From assembly GCA_021151485.1 (NCBI GenBank), contig JAGKXB010000001.1, forward strand, positions 1 through 64,000: a stretch of 64,000 nucleotides of DNA, read 5' to 3'. This DNA is from Oxalobacteraceae bacterium (GTDB lineage: Bacteria; Pseudomonadota; Gammaproteobacteria; Burkholderiales; Burkholderiaceae_D). The notes under the pieces are model-generated. The model saw only the letters and a list, made by a program, of their open reading frames with translations, ran no database searches and was not told the DNA's origin. Shown one piece after another: positions 47,321-56,859 of the stretch. Every line of letters starts with the position of its first letter. The stretch's first letter is position 1. The position numbers were made by a program, and so were the translations under genes.

Positions 47321-48079
47321 ATGCAAAATACGCCTGACAATCCGAACGCCTATCTCAACATCGCTGCCTATAAATTCATCACGTTTAACGACACAATAGA
47401 AAAACGGCCTGAGTTTATTGCCATCTGCAACAAATTAAACCTGAAGGGCACCATTCTTTTAAGCCCTGAAGGTATCAATATGTTTCTGGCTGGTTCGCGG
47501 CAAAACATTGAGGATTTTCTAACGTGGCTGCGCGCAGACGCACGTTTTACCGACATCATCGTGAAAGAAAGCTATTCCAAAGAACAACCTTTCAAACGCA
47601 TGTTGGTCAAGTTAAAAGCCGAAATCATCACTATGAAGGTGCCATTGATCCAACCAGAAAAAGGACGCGCACCAACGGTTGAAGCACAGACGCTCAAGCG
47701 CTGGCTAGACCAAGGCCATGATGATGACGGCAAGCCAGTTGTGATGTTGGATACCCGCAATGCATTTGAAGTCGATATCGGCACTTTTAAAAACACACTT
47801 GCTTATTCGATCGACAAATTCAGTGAATTTCCCGCCGTGATCGCCGATCCAGACAATCAAGCAGAACTGACTGGTAAAACGATCGTTACTTTTTGTACCG
47901 GTGGCATCCGATGCGAAAAAGCAGCCATTCATATGCAAAACATCGGCTTAGAAAATGTGTACCAATTAGAAGGCGGTATTTTGAAGTACTTTGAAGAAGT
48001 CGGTGATGCGCATTACAGCGGTGATTGCTTTATCTTTGATGAGCGTGCTGCTTTGAATCCGAAGTTGGAACCGATTTAA
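47321..48079 (+). CDS. trhO: tRNA uridine(34) hydroxylase TrhO (rhodanese-domain protein, YceA family)
   Basis: Hydroxylates U34 of some tRNAs to 5-hydroxyuridine on the way to oxyacetyl modifications. The N-terminal ferredoxin-like domain ([26 protein letters not shown]) is followed by a rhodanese domain with the active-site loop [12 protein letters not shown] and [13 protein letters not shown]. The ATG at 47321 gives 252 residues starting [19 protein letters not shown], as in relatives; an upstream ATG at 47282 would add 13 residues. Neither has a clear ribosome binding site. It is convergent with uvrD across repeat copy D. Confidence 0.9.
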   Translation: MQNTPDNPNAYLNIAAYKFITFNDTIEKRPEFIAICNKLNLKGTILLSPEGINMFLAGSRQNIEDFLTWLRADARFTDIIVKESYSKEQPFKRMLVKLKAEIITMKVPLIQPEKGRAPTVEAQTLKRWLDQGHDDDGKPVVMLDTRNAFEVDIGTFKNTLAYSIDKFSEFPAVIADPDNQAELTGKTIVTFCTGGIRCEKAAIHMQNIGLENVYQLEGGILKYFEEVGDAHYSGDCFIFDERAALNPKLEPI

Positions 48080-48110
48080 ATGTGGGGACGTGTCCGTCAC
48101 TTATTTTCAT

Positions 48111-48204
48111 CCGTCGCTCCCGCGTAGGCGGGAGCCCATTGTATTTCGCTGTTGATGGCCATAAAGTCGCTGTGTCCCCGACTAAAACATTCGGGGACGA
48201 CGGT
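48111..48204 (-). repeat. Dispersed intergenic repeat, copy D
   Basis: Reverse-orientation member: CCGTCGCTCCCGCGTAGGCG and GGAGCCC at one end, and TGTCCCCGACTAAAACATTC, then GGGGACGACGG, at the other. The middle is divergent. It fills the gap between the convergent trhO and uvrD genes, and both end hairpins (GCTCCCGC/GCGGGAGC, GTCCCCGA/TCGGGGAC) are intact. Confidence 0.85.
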
Positions 48205-48219
48205 GCTCGGTGTGATTTA

Positions 48220-50502
48220 CTAAGCCGTCTTCGTCAACTTAGCAATATTCAAATCCAACAACTTCATCCCATGGCGGCCAAAATTGATTTGCGCCCGCAA
48301 ACTACCGCCAGAACCCTCGATATTCACGATCACGCCTTCACCAAATTTTTGGTGAAACGCTGTCTCGCCAATGCGCCAGCCTATTTCTTTCTGACTAAAA
48401 GATAATGACTTGGCATTCGCGCCCAAGGTCACGCCATCGTCATCCCAGGCTGATTTTTGATAAGAGGCCGACCATTGCGACTGCACTCTGGGTGACAGCC
48501 ATTTCAAAGAGGATTCTGGCAGTTCGCTCAGAAAACGTGACTTGACGTTGTAACGCGTTTGGCCGTGCAACATCCTGGTTTGCGCAAAGCTCAGATACAA
48601 GCGCTGCTTGGCGCGCGTAATTGCCACATACATCAAGCGACGTTCTTCTTCCACGCCATCTTCTTCCTGGCTACTGCTTTCATGTGGAAACAACCCCTCT
48701 TCCAAGCCAGTGATGAACACTGCGTCAAATTCCAAACCCTTGGCAGCATGCACGGTCATCAGTTGCAACGCATCCTGACCGGCTACCGCCTGGTGATCAC
48801 CAGCTTCCAATGAAGCATGAGATAAAAATGCCGATAAAGGCGACATTACCGTTTGCAACGGTGCTTCAGCATCGAGTATTTCAATATTGGTATTGTTATT
48901 GATATCGTTGCTGACCTTAGGCCCCAACAACGCTGGCGCAGACTGGCCGTAGCCCTCTTCCGAGACGAATTGCATCGCCGCACTGACCAATTGCTGCAAG
49001 TTTTCTACTCTGTCAGCGCCTTCTTTTTCATGTTGATAATGCGTGAGCAAACCACTCATACCAAGCATCACATCCACCATCTCATGCAAAGGCAAATGCT
49101 GCGTCTGGGCTTGCATACCTTCAATCAACCGCACAAAAACGCCCATCGCAGAAGCCACTCGGCCCGTCATATACGCAACTGCGGCATACAACGACACGCC
49201 TTGCTGCTGCGCCATATCCTGTAATTGCTCGACAGAACGCATGCCGATTCCACGCACAGGAAAATTCACCACGCGTAAGAATGCCAAATCGTTGTGTGGA
49301 TTGTCGATCAATTGCAGATAAGCCAAGGCATGTTTGATTTCAGCACGCTGGAAAAAACGTTGCCCGCCATACACATGGTATGGCATGCCAGCGCTAAACA
49401 AAGCATGCTCAATGGTTCTGGACTGCGCATTGGAACGATACAACACAGCAATTTCACTGCGCGTCATTCCTTCGGCAATCAAATTCCGTACTTCTTCCAC
49501 AATCCAACGAGCCTCTTGCAAATCGGAACTGGCTTCATACACGCGCAACAACTCACCATGTCCAGCATCGGTGCGTAAATTTTTACCCAAGCGCTTACTA
49601 TTGTTTTCAATTAATTGATTGGCGCAATCGAGAATATGCCCATGCGAGCGATAGTTTTGTTCCAGCTTGATCAAATTTTCGACCTGGAAATCATGCTCAA
49701 AAGCAGCCATATTGCCGACATTGGCACCGCGAAACGCATAAATACTTTGATCATCATCACCAACCGCAAACACAGCGCTAGGTTCTTGCGTATTTTGTCC
49801 AGCTAGCAACTTCAGCCAGCGGTATTGCAAATCGTTGGTATCCTGAAACTCATCCACCAAAATATGTTTGAAACGCGCGTGATAATGCTCACGCAATGCT
49901 TGATTGCGGCTTAGCAACTCATAACAACGTAGTAATAATTCAGCAAAATCCAACACGCCATCGCGCTGGCATTGTTGTTCATAAGCCGCATACAACTCCA
50001 CCATCTTGCGACTGAAATCATCATGCGCTATCACTTCATTGGCACGCAAACCCTGCTCTTTCGCGTTATTAATGAAATACATCAGATTTTTAGGCGGGTA
50101 TTTTTCATCATCGATATTCAAGCTCTTCAATAAACGCTTGATCATCGCCAACTGATCTTGCGTATCCAAAATTTGAAAAGTTTGCGGCAAACCCGCATCC
50201 ATATAATGCATACGCAATAAGCGGTTACAGATGCCATGAAACGTCCCTATCCACATGCTGCGCGTATTCACTGGCAACATGGCGGACAAGCGCGTCATCA
50301 TTTCTTTGGCGGCTTTATTGGTAAACGTCACCGCCAACACACCCATGGGAGAAATTTGCCCAGTTTGAATCAACCAAGCAATACGTGTAATCAACACCCG
50401 CGTCTTACCCGATCCGGCACCAGCAAGAATTAAAGCGGATTGCCCAGGCAAGGTAACGGCGGCGAGTTGTTCTGGATTGAGATTTTGAAGAAGATTTTGC
50501 AT
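48220..50502 (-). CDS. uvrD: UvrD/Rep-family DNA helicase (helicase II)
   Basis: An SF1 3'-5' helicase for nucleotide excision and mismatch repair. The ATG at 50502 is chosen because MQNLLQNLNPEQLAAV begins the family domain; the frame extends 40 hydrophobic residues upstream to 50622 without homology. The 760-residue protein has motif I ILAGAGSGKTRVL, Ia AVTFTNKAAKEM, II VDEFQDTNDLQ, III GDDDQSIYAFRGA, IV LEQNYRS, V TVHAAKGLEFDAVF and VI YVAITRAKQRL. A C-terminal Tudor-like domain (FGEGVIVNIEGSGGSLRAQINF) is present, as in UvrD/PcrA. UvrD is favoured over Rep by that tail. Confidence 0.92.
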   Translation of the reverse strand: MQNLLQNLNPEQLAAVTLPGQSALILAGAGSGKTRVLITRIAWLIQTGQISPMGVLAVTFTNKAAKEMMTRLSAMLPVNTRSMWIGTFHGICNRLLRMHYMDAGLPQTFQILDTQDQLAMIKRLLKSLNIDDEKYPPKNLMYFINNAKEQGLRANEVIAHDDFSRKMVELYAAYEQQCQRDGVLDFAELLLRCYELLSRNQALREHYHARFKHILVDEFQDTNDLQYRWLKLLAGQNTQEPSAVFAVGDDDQSIYAFRGANVGNMAAFEHDFQVENLIKLEQNYRSHGHILDCANQLIENNSKRLGKNLRTDAGHGELLRVYEASSDLQEARWIVEEVRNLIAEGMTRSEIAVLYRSNAQSRTIEHALFSAGMPYHVYGGQRFFQRAEIKHALAYLQLIDNPHNDLAFLRVVNFPVRGIGMRSVEQLQDMAQQQGVSLYAAVAYMTGRVASAMGVFVRLIEGMQAQTQHLPLHEMVDVMLGMSGLLTHYQHEKEGADRVENLQQLVSAAMQFVSEEGYGQSAPALLGPKVSNDINNNTNIEILDAEAPLQTVMSPLSAFLSHASLEAGDHQAVAGQDALQLMTVHAAKGLEFDAVFITGLEEGLFPHESSSQEEDGVEEERRLMYVAITRAKQRLYLSFAQTRMLHGQTRYNVKSRFLSELPESSLKWLSPRVQSQWSASYQKSAWDDDGVTLGANAKSLSFSQKEIGWRIGETAFHQKFGEGVIVNIEGSGGSLRAQINFGRHGMKLLDLNIAKLTKTA

Positions 50503-50602
50503 GGCAAGATTATATGCTGGAAGAAGTAGGAACAAAGACGGCAAAAAAAGAGTCACGATTAAAAATACACGCAATAAATTATCAATATGCGCCAATATGT
50601 GT

Positions 50603-50631
50603 TTGACAAGAGCATCCTCCATCCATATAAT
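50603..50631 (+). promoter_or_regulatory. Perfect consensus sigma-70 promoter of tRNA-Lys
   Basis: TTGACA (50603-50608) and TATAAT (50626-50631) match the consensus at all 12 positions with the optimal 17-base spacer. Transcription would start near 50638, five bases before the tRNA. Confidence 0.9.
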
Positions 50632-50642
50632 GCTTGTCTTTC

Positions 50643-50718
50643 GGGTCGTTAGCTCAGTTGGTAGAGCAGCGGACTTTTAATCCGTTGGTCGCAGGTTCGA
50701 GTCCCGCACGGCCTACCA
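50643..50718 (+). tRNA. tRNA-Lys, anticodon UUU
   Basis: A 76-base cloverleaf with encoded ACCA. The anticodon loop CTTTTAA gives TTT. The T stem is GCAGG/CCCGC with an A-C mismatch in the middle, and the acceptor GGGTCGT/ACGGCCT has G-T pairs at its first and fourth positions. These non-standard pairs are unusual for this tRNA, but the perfect promoter and terminator around it argue that it is expressed. Confidence 0.95.
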
Positions 50719-50725
50719 GAAACAT

Positions 50726-50757
50726 AAAAAAAGCCAGGTGAAAACCTGGCTTTTTTT
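50726..50757 (+). terminator. Rho-independent terminator of tRNA-Lys
   Basis: AAAAAAAGCCAGGT and ACCTGGCTTTTTTT form a 14-base perfect stem with a GAAA tetraloop. Confidence 0.95.
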
Positions 50758-51019
50758 ATTTGTCATCGTACAACGTATAACGCGTTCATTTAATTAAGAT
50801 TTCTTTAACAGCGACTATCGCTTGCAAACTGTTGAGTTCTCATGTTGCTATAAGTGTTCATCAGACATTCTTAAACGAACATTCCACGCATCAGTCCGTA
50901 CTTGATTTGAGTATATGCGCGATCACTTTCTATGCTAGGAGGCTCCAGTTATGCTAGGCTTTTGCTCGTCTAATTTTTAATCATGCGCTTAAGTTTTTCA
51001 TCAATACAAAGGATAAAAA

Positions 51020-51715
51020 ATGAAACAAAAAAAGAAAAAAATAATCGCCAAGTTGATCATATCTCTTTTATCCATAATGATTACAGCGCATACATACGCG
51101 GCTTGGCACCCACAAAATCCACCTGAGGGAAACGAAGGAACGGACCTAGATTCAATCATTAAAACCGCATCAAATGAGGCAAAAGCAAAAGGATTAAGCT
51201 ATAAACCCCTTGATTGGTCCACAAACGGCTGCTTGGTAAGTTTGCCAGACTCCAATAAAAATACTGCCAGAGTCGCAAGAGTGCAGTCACGCATGTCTGC
51301 CTGGATAGGCAAGCAAACTCCCGACACCAAGTCATCCAGGGTTTACTTACAAAGACAGGGAGATAGTCGGGTATTTCTTTTTGGTCCTGCTGAAAACATA
51401 TTGAATATGGGATTTAGTAGCAATCAAAACCACCTTACCATTCGACAAAGAGAAACAGCTAACGGCAGAAACGAGGGTGTCATTGCTGCAATGGATCATA
51501 CTAGCGAAGTGCACTATCTGCCTTTATCAAACATCACTAATATTGGCTCTGGATTGAAAGCATTTGGAGACGGCCCACTAGATGGCGACAGAATTGGAAG
51601 AATGGTATTTAAAGTCGGTAATGGTAGATTGGGCAGCGGCAGAGATAGCTATACAGTTACTGCACTAGTTATCAAACTAGGCGGAACGCTTAGAGTTTTT
51701 GGTCTCTGTATGTGA
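51020..51715 (+). CDS. Orphan secreted protein, unknown function
   Basis: A 231-residue protein with AAGGA at 51009-51013 and a lysine-rich signal peptide (MKQKKKKIIAKLIISLLSIM...HTYA) cut before AWHPQN. The mature part has two cysteines, one in WSTNGCLVSLPDS and one two residues from the end in FGLCM, which could pair. Mid-regions such as SSRVYLQRQGDSRVFLFGPAENILNMGF and SEVHYLPLSNITNIGSGLKAFGDGP suggest beta strands with turns. No family was recognised. It is a single-gene unit, with its own terminator, placed between tRNA-Lys and a Kef-type transporter. The 262 bases before it hold no gene. Confidence 0.7.
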   Translation: MKQKKKKIIAKLIISLLSIMITAHTYAAWHPQNPPEGNEGTDLDSIIKTASNEAKAKGLSYKPLDWSTNGCLVSLPDSNKNTARVARVQSRMSAWIGKQTPDTKSSRVYLQRQGDSRVFLFGPAENILNMGFSSNQNHLTIRQRETANGRNEGVIAAMDHTSEVHYLPLSNITNIGSGLKAFGDGPLDGDRIGRMVFKVGNGRLGSGRDSYTVTALVIKLGGTLRVFGLCM

Positions 51716-51736
51716 CGCGTGGTTTCTCTCTCTACT

Positions 51737-51764
51737 AGCCCTCGCCAAATACGAGGGCTTTTTT
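51737..51764 (+). terminator. Rho-independent terminator of the orphan secreted gene
   Basis: AGCCCTCG (51737-51744) pairs with CGAGGGCT (51752-51759) around a 7-base loop, followed by a T run. Confidence 0.92.
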
Positions 51765-51875
51765 ATATCAAATTACAAAAATACAACAAGATCAATTCGC
51801 ATAAAGATGATGAACTTTGAGTTAAGGTACTATTAGACCTTAACTCTTTCTCAATATTCATGACAATCTTATACG

Positions 51876-53573
51876 ATGCCACATAGCTTCCCACTCATTG
51901 CCACGTTTGCAAGCGCATTTGGCCTTGCGCTTATCCTTGGATTTATCGCCGCTCGGCTAAATATTCCCGTATTAGTTGGCTATTTATTGGCCGGTATCTT
52001 GATCGGCCCATTCACACCCGGTTTTGTGGCCAACGTTGATATCGCCAAAGAATTTGCCGAAATAGGTGTCATGTTGCTGATGTTTGGCGTTGGGTTGCAT
52101 TTCTCTTTAAAAGATCTACTTGCAGTAAAAAAGATAGCACTACCAGGAGCGGTGTTACAGATCACGGTTGCCACCCTGTTAGGCGCAGGCGTAGCGATTT
52201 TGTGGGGATGGAGCATTGGTGCAGCGGTAGTATTTGGGCTGGCGCTGTCAGTGGCTAGTACAGTAGTATTACTGAGAGCATTAGAAGCACATGGCGCACT
52301 TGACTCGATGAACGGTCACATTGCAATAGGTTGGTTGGTGGTCGAAGATTTGGTCATGGTACTGGTGCTAGTCTTGCTTCCCCCATTGGCAGGATGGATG
52401 GGAGGTAAAACACCTGATGGTGTCAGTGAGAATATCTGGCAAACTATTGGCATTACCCTACTTAAAGTTTCCACGTTTATTGCCGTCATGATGATAGTTG
52501 GACGGCGCGTCTTCCCCAAAATATTGTGGCAAATCACTCGGACGGGTTCACGTGAATTGTTTACTTTATGCGTGATTGTCGCTGCGGTGAGTATCGCTTA
52601 TGGTGCTGCTGAACTGTTCGGTGTCTCGTTCGCACTCGGTGCATTTTTTGCCGGCATCGTGTTGCGGGAATCTGAATTCAGCCACCGAGCAGCCCAAGAA
52701 TCACTTCCGCTACGAGAGGCATTTGCGGTCTTGTTCTTCGTTTCAGTCGGCATGTTGTTTGACCCTATGGTCTTGATTCAACAACCCCTGCAAGTTTTGG
52801 CCGTAGTCGGCATCATTGTGTTCGGAAAATCCGTCGCCGCCGCCGTGTTGGTATTGGCCTTGCGTTATCCGCTTAACACAGCACTGACGGTATCAGCGAG
52901 CTTGGCTCAAATTGGTGAGTTCTCTTTCATTCTTGCCAGCCTCGGTGTTGATCTAGGCTTGTTGCCCGCAGAAGGACAAAGCTTAATTTTGGCTGGGGCA
53001 TTGATCTCAATTGCACTCAACCCACTACTCTTTAAAGCAATAGAACCCCTACAAAACTGGCTCAGATCACGTTCAGAATTTGCCAGAATGTTAGAAAAAC
53101 CCGTCGATCCGCTCGCTGCCCTGCCAATGACAACAGATGAGAAATTTCTCGCTGGTCAAGTCGTTCTAGTTGGTTATGGTCGCGTTGGTCGCCGGATTGG
53201 TGCCGAATTTACTCAAGCTGGCATTCCTTTTGTGGTCGCTGAGCAAAACCGCGCCATTGTCGAACAGTTACGCTCCAATGGCCATGCCGCTGTTTCAGGC
53301 GAAGCATCCGAACCCGCCGTGCTAATTCAAGCACATATCGCCCGAGCCAGCATGTTGGTGGTCGCCACGCCGGATACGTTTGACGTGCGGCAAATGATCA
53401 AAACCGCCCGCACCTTAAATCCGGGAATAGAAATCGTGCTGCGCACGCATAACGAGGAAGAAGCTGCGCTGCTGGAAAAAGAATCCGCAGGCAGCGTGTT
53501 TTTCGGCGAGGCAGAACTAGCGAAAGGCATGTCCCACCACGTGTTGAAACGATACGGAAAATTAGAGCACTAA
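51876..53573 (+). CDS. Monovalent cation:proton antiporter-2 family protein (KefB/YbaL-like)
   Basis: A 565-residue inner-membrane transporter. About 12 helices (1-390) form the CPA2 exchanger domain, with LNIPVLVGYLLAGILIGPFTPGFV, VFGLALSVASTVVLLRAL and FALGAFFAGIVLRESEFSHRAA. A cytosolic TrkA-N domain (about 425-545) contains the nucleotide-binding GYGRVGRRIGAEFTQAGIPFVVAEQ. This layout matches YbaL/RosB and Kef potassium-efflux systems. A second TrkA-C domain and a KefF/G partner are absent, favouring YbaL over true KefB/C. It is probably monocistronic and converges on prfC. Confidence 0.9.
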   Translation: MPHSFPLIATFASAFGLALILGFIAARLNIPVLVGYLLAGILIGPFTPGFVANVDIAKEFAEIGVMLLMFGVGLHFSLKDLLAVKKIALPGAVLQITVATLLGAGVAILWGWSIGAAVVFGLALSVASTVVLLRALEAHGALDSMNGHIAIGWLVVEDLVMVLVLVLLPPLAGWMGGKTPDGVSENIWQTIGITLLKVSTFIAVMMIVGRRVFPKILWQITRTGSRELFTLCVIVAAVSIAYGAAELFGVSFALGAFFAGIVLRESEFSHRAAQESLPLREAFAVLFFVSVGMLFDPMVLIQQPLQVLAVVGIIVFGKSVAAAVLVLALRYPLNTALTVSASLAQIGEFSFILASLGVDLGLLPAEGQSLILAGALISIALNPLLFKAIEPLQNWLRSRSEFARMLEKPVDPLAALPMTTDEKFLAGQVVLVGYGRVGRRIGAEFTQAGIPFVVAEQNRAIVEQLRSNGHAAVSGEASEPAVLIQAHIARASMLVVATPDTFDVRQMIKTARTLNPGIEIVLRTHNEEEAALLEKESAGSVFFGEAELAKGMSHHVLKRYGKLEH

Positions 53574-53588
53574 TTCATGGCGTAATCA

Positions 53589-53611
53589 TGGCGTAATAAA
53601 GTATTACGCCA
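53589..53611. terminator. Hairpin at the convergent ends of the Kef-type and prfC genes
   Basis: TGGCGTAAT and ATTACGCCA form a perfect 9-base stem with a 5-base loop. It overlaps the last codons of prfC. There is no strong T run, so its role as terminator is uncertain. A third partial copy, GGCGTAAT, precedes it. Confidence 0.5.
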
Positions 53612-55301
53612 ATTTCACCGCATGTTCTCTAGTCGCATGGAAAGTCAGCTTGGGCCAGCGCTCCTGGGTCAATTTCAGATTGACCCCTGATGTCGCCAGA
53701 TAAGCCATATTGCCGGCTGCATCATAAGCAACATTGTGACCGAGCGCTTTTTCAAAATCAGCTAACAAACGCTTGTCGTCACAACTGACCCAACGCGCGC
53801 TGCTGATGCTAGTTCCCTCAAATACCGCATCAACGCCGTATTCATTCAGCAAACGGCTGGCGACAACTTCAAACTGCAATACGCCAACCGCACCCAATAC
53901 CAGCTCACCACCTTGGACCGGTTTAAAGACTTGCACTGCGCCCTCTTCGCCCAATTGCTGTAAACCTTTATGCAGTTGCTTAATTTTTAAGGGATTACGT
54001 ATCCGTACCGAGCGGAAGAAATCCGGTGCGAAATAGGGAATACCAGTAAATTGCAACATCTCACCTTCTGAAAAACTATCACCAATTTGCATATTCCCGT
54101 GATTGGGCAAACCAATGATATCGCCAGCATAAGCTTCTTCCACTTGTTCGCGACTAGCCGCCATAAACGTAACCACACTGGAAACTTTGATTTCACGATT
54201 CAAACGTAAGTGCTTGATTTTCATACCACGCTCAAAACGGCCCGAACAAACACGCAAGAAAGCAATGCGGTCACGGTGCGCAGGATCCATATTGGCTTGA
54301 ATCTTGAACACAAAACCAGAAAAAGGAGCTTCAGTCGGCGCCACCGAACGCACGCTAGCATCACGCTCACGCGGTGCTTGTGCCCAATCCAACAGCGCGT
54401 CCAGAATTTCTCTGACACCAAAATTATTAATCGCAGAGCCAAAAAACACCGGCGTTTGCGTACCAGCCAGAAACGCCGCTTGATCAAATGGATGCGAGGC
54501 GCCATGAACCAACTCCACTTCCATTTTCAATTGTTCGATTTCCAATGGGAACATCTCAGCCAAACGAGGATTGTCTATACCCTTGATTACTTCAAAACTT
54601 TGATCTGCTTTTTCTGAACCAGCGGCAAACAACATGATCTCGTCACGCAACAAGTGATAAACACCACGAAATGACTTGCCCATGCCGATCGGCCAGGTAA
54701 CTGGCGCACATTGAATGTTCAAGACTGATTCCAACTCGTCCAACAATTCCAGCGGATCGCGCGTTTCCCTATCCATCTTGTTCATGAACGTGATGATAGG
54801 CGTGCTGCGCATGCGGCAAACGTTCAATAATTTGATGGTTTGCGCTTCCACACCTTTGGCAGCATCAATCACCATCAAGGCTGAATCGACAGCAGTTAAA
54901 ACGCGATAAGTATCTTCTGAAAAATCCTGATGGCCAGGCGTATCCAATAAGTTCACCACATGGTCACGATATTCAAATTGCATGACCGAACTAGCAACCG
55001 AAATACCACGCTGCTTCTCAATTTCCATCCAGTCGGATGTCGCATGGCGACCACTTTTACGCGCCTTGACCGTACCAGCCAATTGAATAGCACCAGAAAA
55101 TAGCAAGAGCTTTTCGGTCAGCGTAGTTTTACCTGCATCAGGATGGGAAATAATACCGAAAGTGCGACGGCGCGCTACTTCGCGCGCAATCAGAACCGCA
55201 GACGCGCCAGTTGAAGAAGTATTACTGCTCGTAGGAGTGACGGTAGCATCAATCGAATCGCTCGATAATGTATCGGAATCAGTGGCCATAGGTAGACTCA
55301 A
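53604..55301 (-). CDS. prfC: Peptide chain release factor 3
   Basis: A GTPase that removes RF1 and RF2 from the ribosome after termination. The 565 residues comprise a Ser/Thr-rich N-terminal extension of about 40 residues and the EF-G-like G domain, with G1 [11 protein letters not shown]3 [14 protein letters not shown] and G4 [14 protein letters not shown]3-specific domains 2 and 3 follow, including [30 protein letters not shown] sequence. The extension is longer than in Escherichia coli; an internal ATG at 55289 would remove only four residues. It appears monocistronic. Confidence 0.95.
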   Translation of the reverse strand: MSLPMATDSDTLSSDSIDATVTPTSSNTSSTGASAVLIAREVARRRTFGIISHPDAGKTTLTEKLLLFSGAIQLAGTVKARKSGRHATSDWMEIEKQRGISVASSVMQFEYRDHVVNLLDTPGHQDFSEDTYRVLTAVDSALMVIDAAKGVEAQTIKLLNVCRMRSTPIITFMNKMDRETRDPLELLDELESVLNIQCAPVTWPIGMGKSFRGVYHLLRDEIMLFAAGSEKADQSFEVIKGIDNPRLAEMFPLEIEQLKMEVELVHGASHPFDQAAFLAGTQTPVFFGSAINNFGVREILDALLDWAQAPRERDASVRSVAPTEAPFSGFVFKIQANMDPAHRDRIAFLRVCSGRFERGMKIKHLRLNREIKVSSVVTFMAASREQVEEAYAGDIIGLPNHGNMQIGDSFSEGEMLQFTGIPYFAPDFFRSVRIRNPLKIKQLHKGLQQLGEEGAVQVFKPVQGGELVLGAVGVLQFEVVASRLLNEYGVDAVFEGTSISSARWVSCDDKRLLADFEKALGHNVAYDAAGNMAYLATSGVNLKLTQERWPKLTFHATREHAVKLA

Positions 55302-55399
55302 TCAGCCTTAATAAAAGGGCCAGAGTCTACCTTTTCCGAGTAATGAAGTCCAGACAACTGGACATAGCTAAATATAGCTAGACGTAGCGATTAGTCCGT

Positions 55400-56383
55400 T
55401 TATCGCAAAACAGACTGCATCCCCTGCCATACTGATTTGATTGCGGCTGTACCAATTGAGGCGCCAAATTTCTTCAGTACACGCTCTGGCAAACCTTCGT
55501 GCTGCGTATAATCAATCATCTCCGTTGTTTTCAATACATCACGCGATACGGTATCGACTGTACCAAAATCATCCGCCAATCCCATTTTGATCGCCACAGC
55601 ACCGCTCCAAAATAAACCTGAAAACATGTCTGGTGTTTCTTTTAAGCGCTTACCGCGACCTTTGCGTACCACATCGATAAATTGCTGATGAATTTCATTC
55701 AACATTCCTTTTGCATACGCTTTCTGTTTATCCGTTTGTGGGCTAAACGGATCCATGAAACCTTTATTTTCACCCGCTGTGAGCAACCTACGTTCAACAC
55801 CCACCTTATTCATTAAACCCGTAAAACCAAATCCATCCATCAAAACACCGATGGAACCAACAATACTGGCTTTATTGACATAAATTTTATCTGCCGCAGC
55901 AGCAATATAGTACCCACCCGATGCGCACACTTCCTCCACCACCACATACAAGGGTTTTTTAGGATAAATTTTACGCAAACGCCCTATCTCATCATTGATC
56001 ATTCCTGCTTGTACCGGACTACCACCAGGACTATTGATATGCAAAATAACACCGACCGATCCAGTGTTTTCGTAAGCGCGATTCAGTGCTGGAATCACTG
56101 TTTCTGCCGCGCCATTACCATGGACATCAATCGCGCCATCAATATTGATCAGTGCAACATGACGCCCAGAAATCTCGGCTTCCGTATTACTTAAATCAGA
56201 AAACTGCCAGATAGAGAATATGACGATAGCGAATGTCAGTAATTTGAAAAATATCCCCCAGCGCCGCTGTGTACGTTGTTCTTTTAATGTGGCGAATACC
56301 AAGTTTTCCAACACGGTACGTTCCCATCCATCTTTAGATGGTGATGGAAGCATGGAAGGACGGTCAATATTATCGTTACTCAT
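55400..56383 (-). CDS. sppA: Signal peptide peptidase SppA, S49 family (short form)
   Basis: A 327-residue membrane-anchored serine peptidase that degrades cleaved signal peptides. One helix (about 44-62, GIFFKLLTFAIVIFSIWQF) follows a cytosolic N-terminus. The nucleophile is probably Ser155 in VCASGGYYIAAAADKI and the general base Lys207 in TAGENKGFMDPF. Their 52-residue spacing equals that of the Bacillus SppA dyad. HINSPGGSPVQAGMI forms the oxyanion region. It is followed in the same direction by nothing close, and lies downstream of the Rieske, gph and rluC genes, a conserved betaproteobacterial order. Confidence 0.93.
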   Translation of the reverse strand: MSNDNIDRPSMLPSPSKDGWERTVLENLVFATLKEQRTQRRWGIFFKLLTFAIVIFSIWQFSDLSNTEAEISGRHVALINIDGAIDVHGNGAAETVIPALNRAYENTGSVGVILHINSPGGSPVQAGMINDEIGRLRKIYPKKPLYVVVEEVCASGGYYIAAAADKIYVNKASIVGSIGVLMDGFGFTGLMNKVGVERRLLTAGENKGFMDPFSPQTDKQKAYAKGMLNEIHQQFIDVVRKGRGKRLKETPDMFSGLFWSGAVAIKMGLADDFGTVDTVSRDVLKTTEMIDYTQHEGLPERVLKKFGASIGTAAIKSVWQGMQSVLR

Positions 56384-56469
56384 ATTTTTGCTTTAAAGGT
56401 TGTAATTCAATTATGTTGTTGATGTTGTTACTGATATTTAGATTTATTCAATATTCAATGCGTTAAATA

Positions 56470-56847
56470 TTAAGCACTGACAATATTAAGATCATTTCTT
56501 GCTTGCCAATACACAAAATGATCTTTCTCAATGACTGAAATCGCTTGCAAACGCTGACCTCGACAAGGACCACCTACGCAATAGCCAGTTTCTGGCTCAT
56601 AAATTGCACCATGCGTCGCGCACATTAAATACAAACCGCTGGAATCAAAAAACTCACCTTCTATCCAATCGAGTTCTATCGGCACATGCGCACAACGGTT
56701 CAAATAGGCATACACCTTGCCATCGTAACGCACAACAAAACCAACATTGTGACCGGTATTACCCTTGGCATCGGTAGTTAGTGTAAAACGTACCCCTTTA
56801 CCACCATCTTCCAGTGCATCTGATGCACAAATAACAATATCATTCAT
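56470..56847 (-). CDS. Rieske [2Fe-2S] protein
   Basis: A 125-residue small cytosolic ferredoxin-like protein. The cluster ligands are Cys52 and His54 in RCAHVPIEL, then Cys76 and His79 in LMCATHGAIYEP, with further cysteines in GYCVGGPCRG. It has no signal or membrane segment, so it is not a cytochrome bc1 subunit; it resembles oxygenase-type Rieske ferredoxins. It lies 12 bases after the gph-like gene, probably in one operon with rluC. The electron partner is unknown. Confidence 0.92.
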   Translation of the reverse strand: MNDIVICASDALEDGGKGVRFTLTTDAKGNTGHNVGFVVRYDGKVYAYLNRCAHVPIELDWIEGEFFDSSGLYLMCATHGAIYEPETGYCVGGPCRGQRLQAISVIEKDHFVYWQARNDLNIVSA

Positions 56848-56859
56848 GCTTGATATTCA

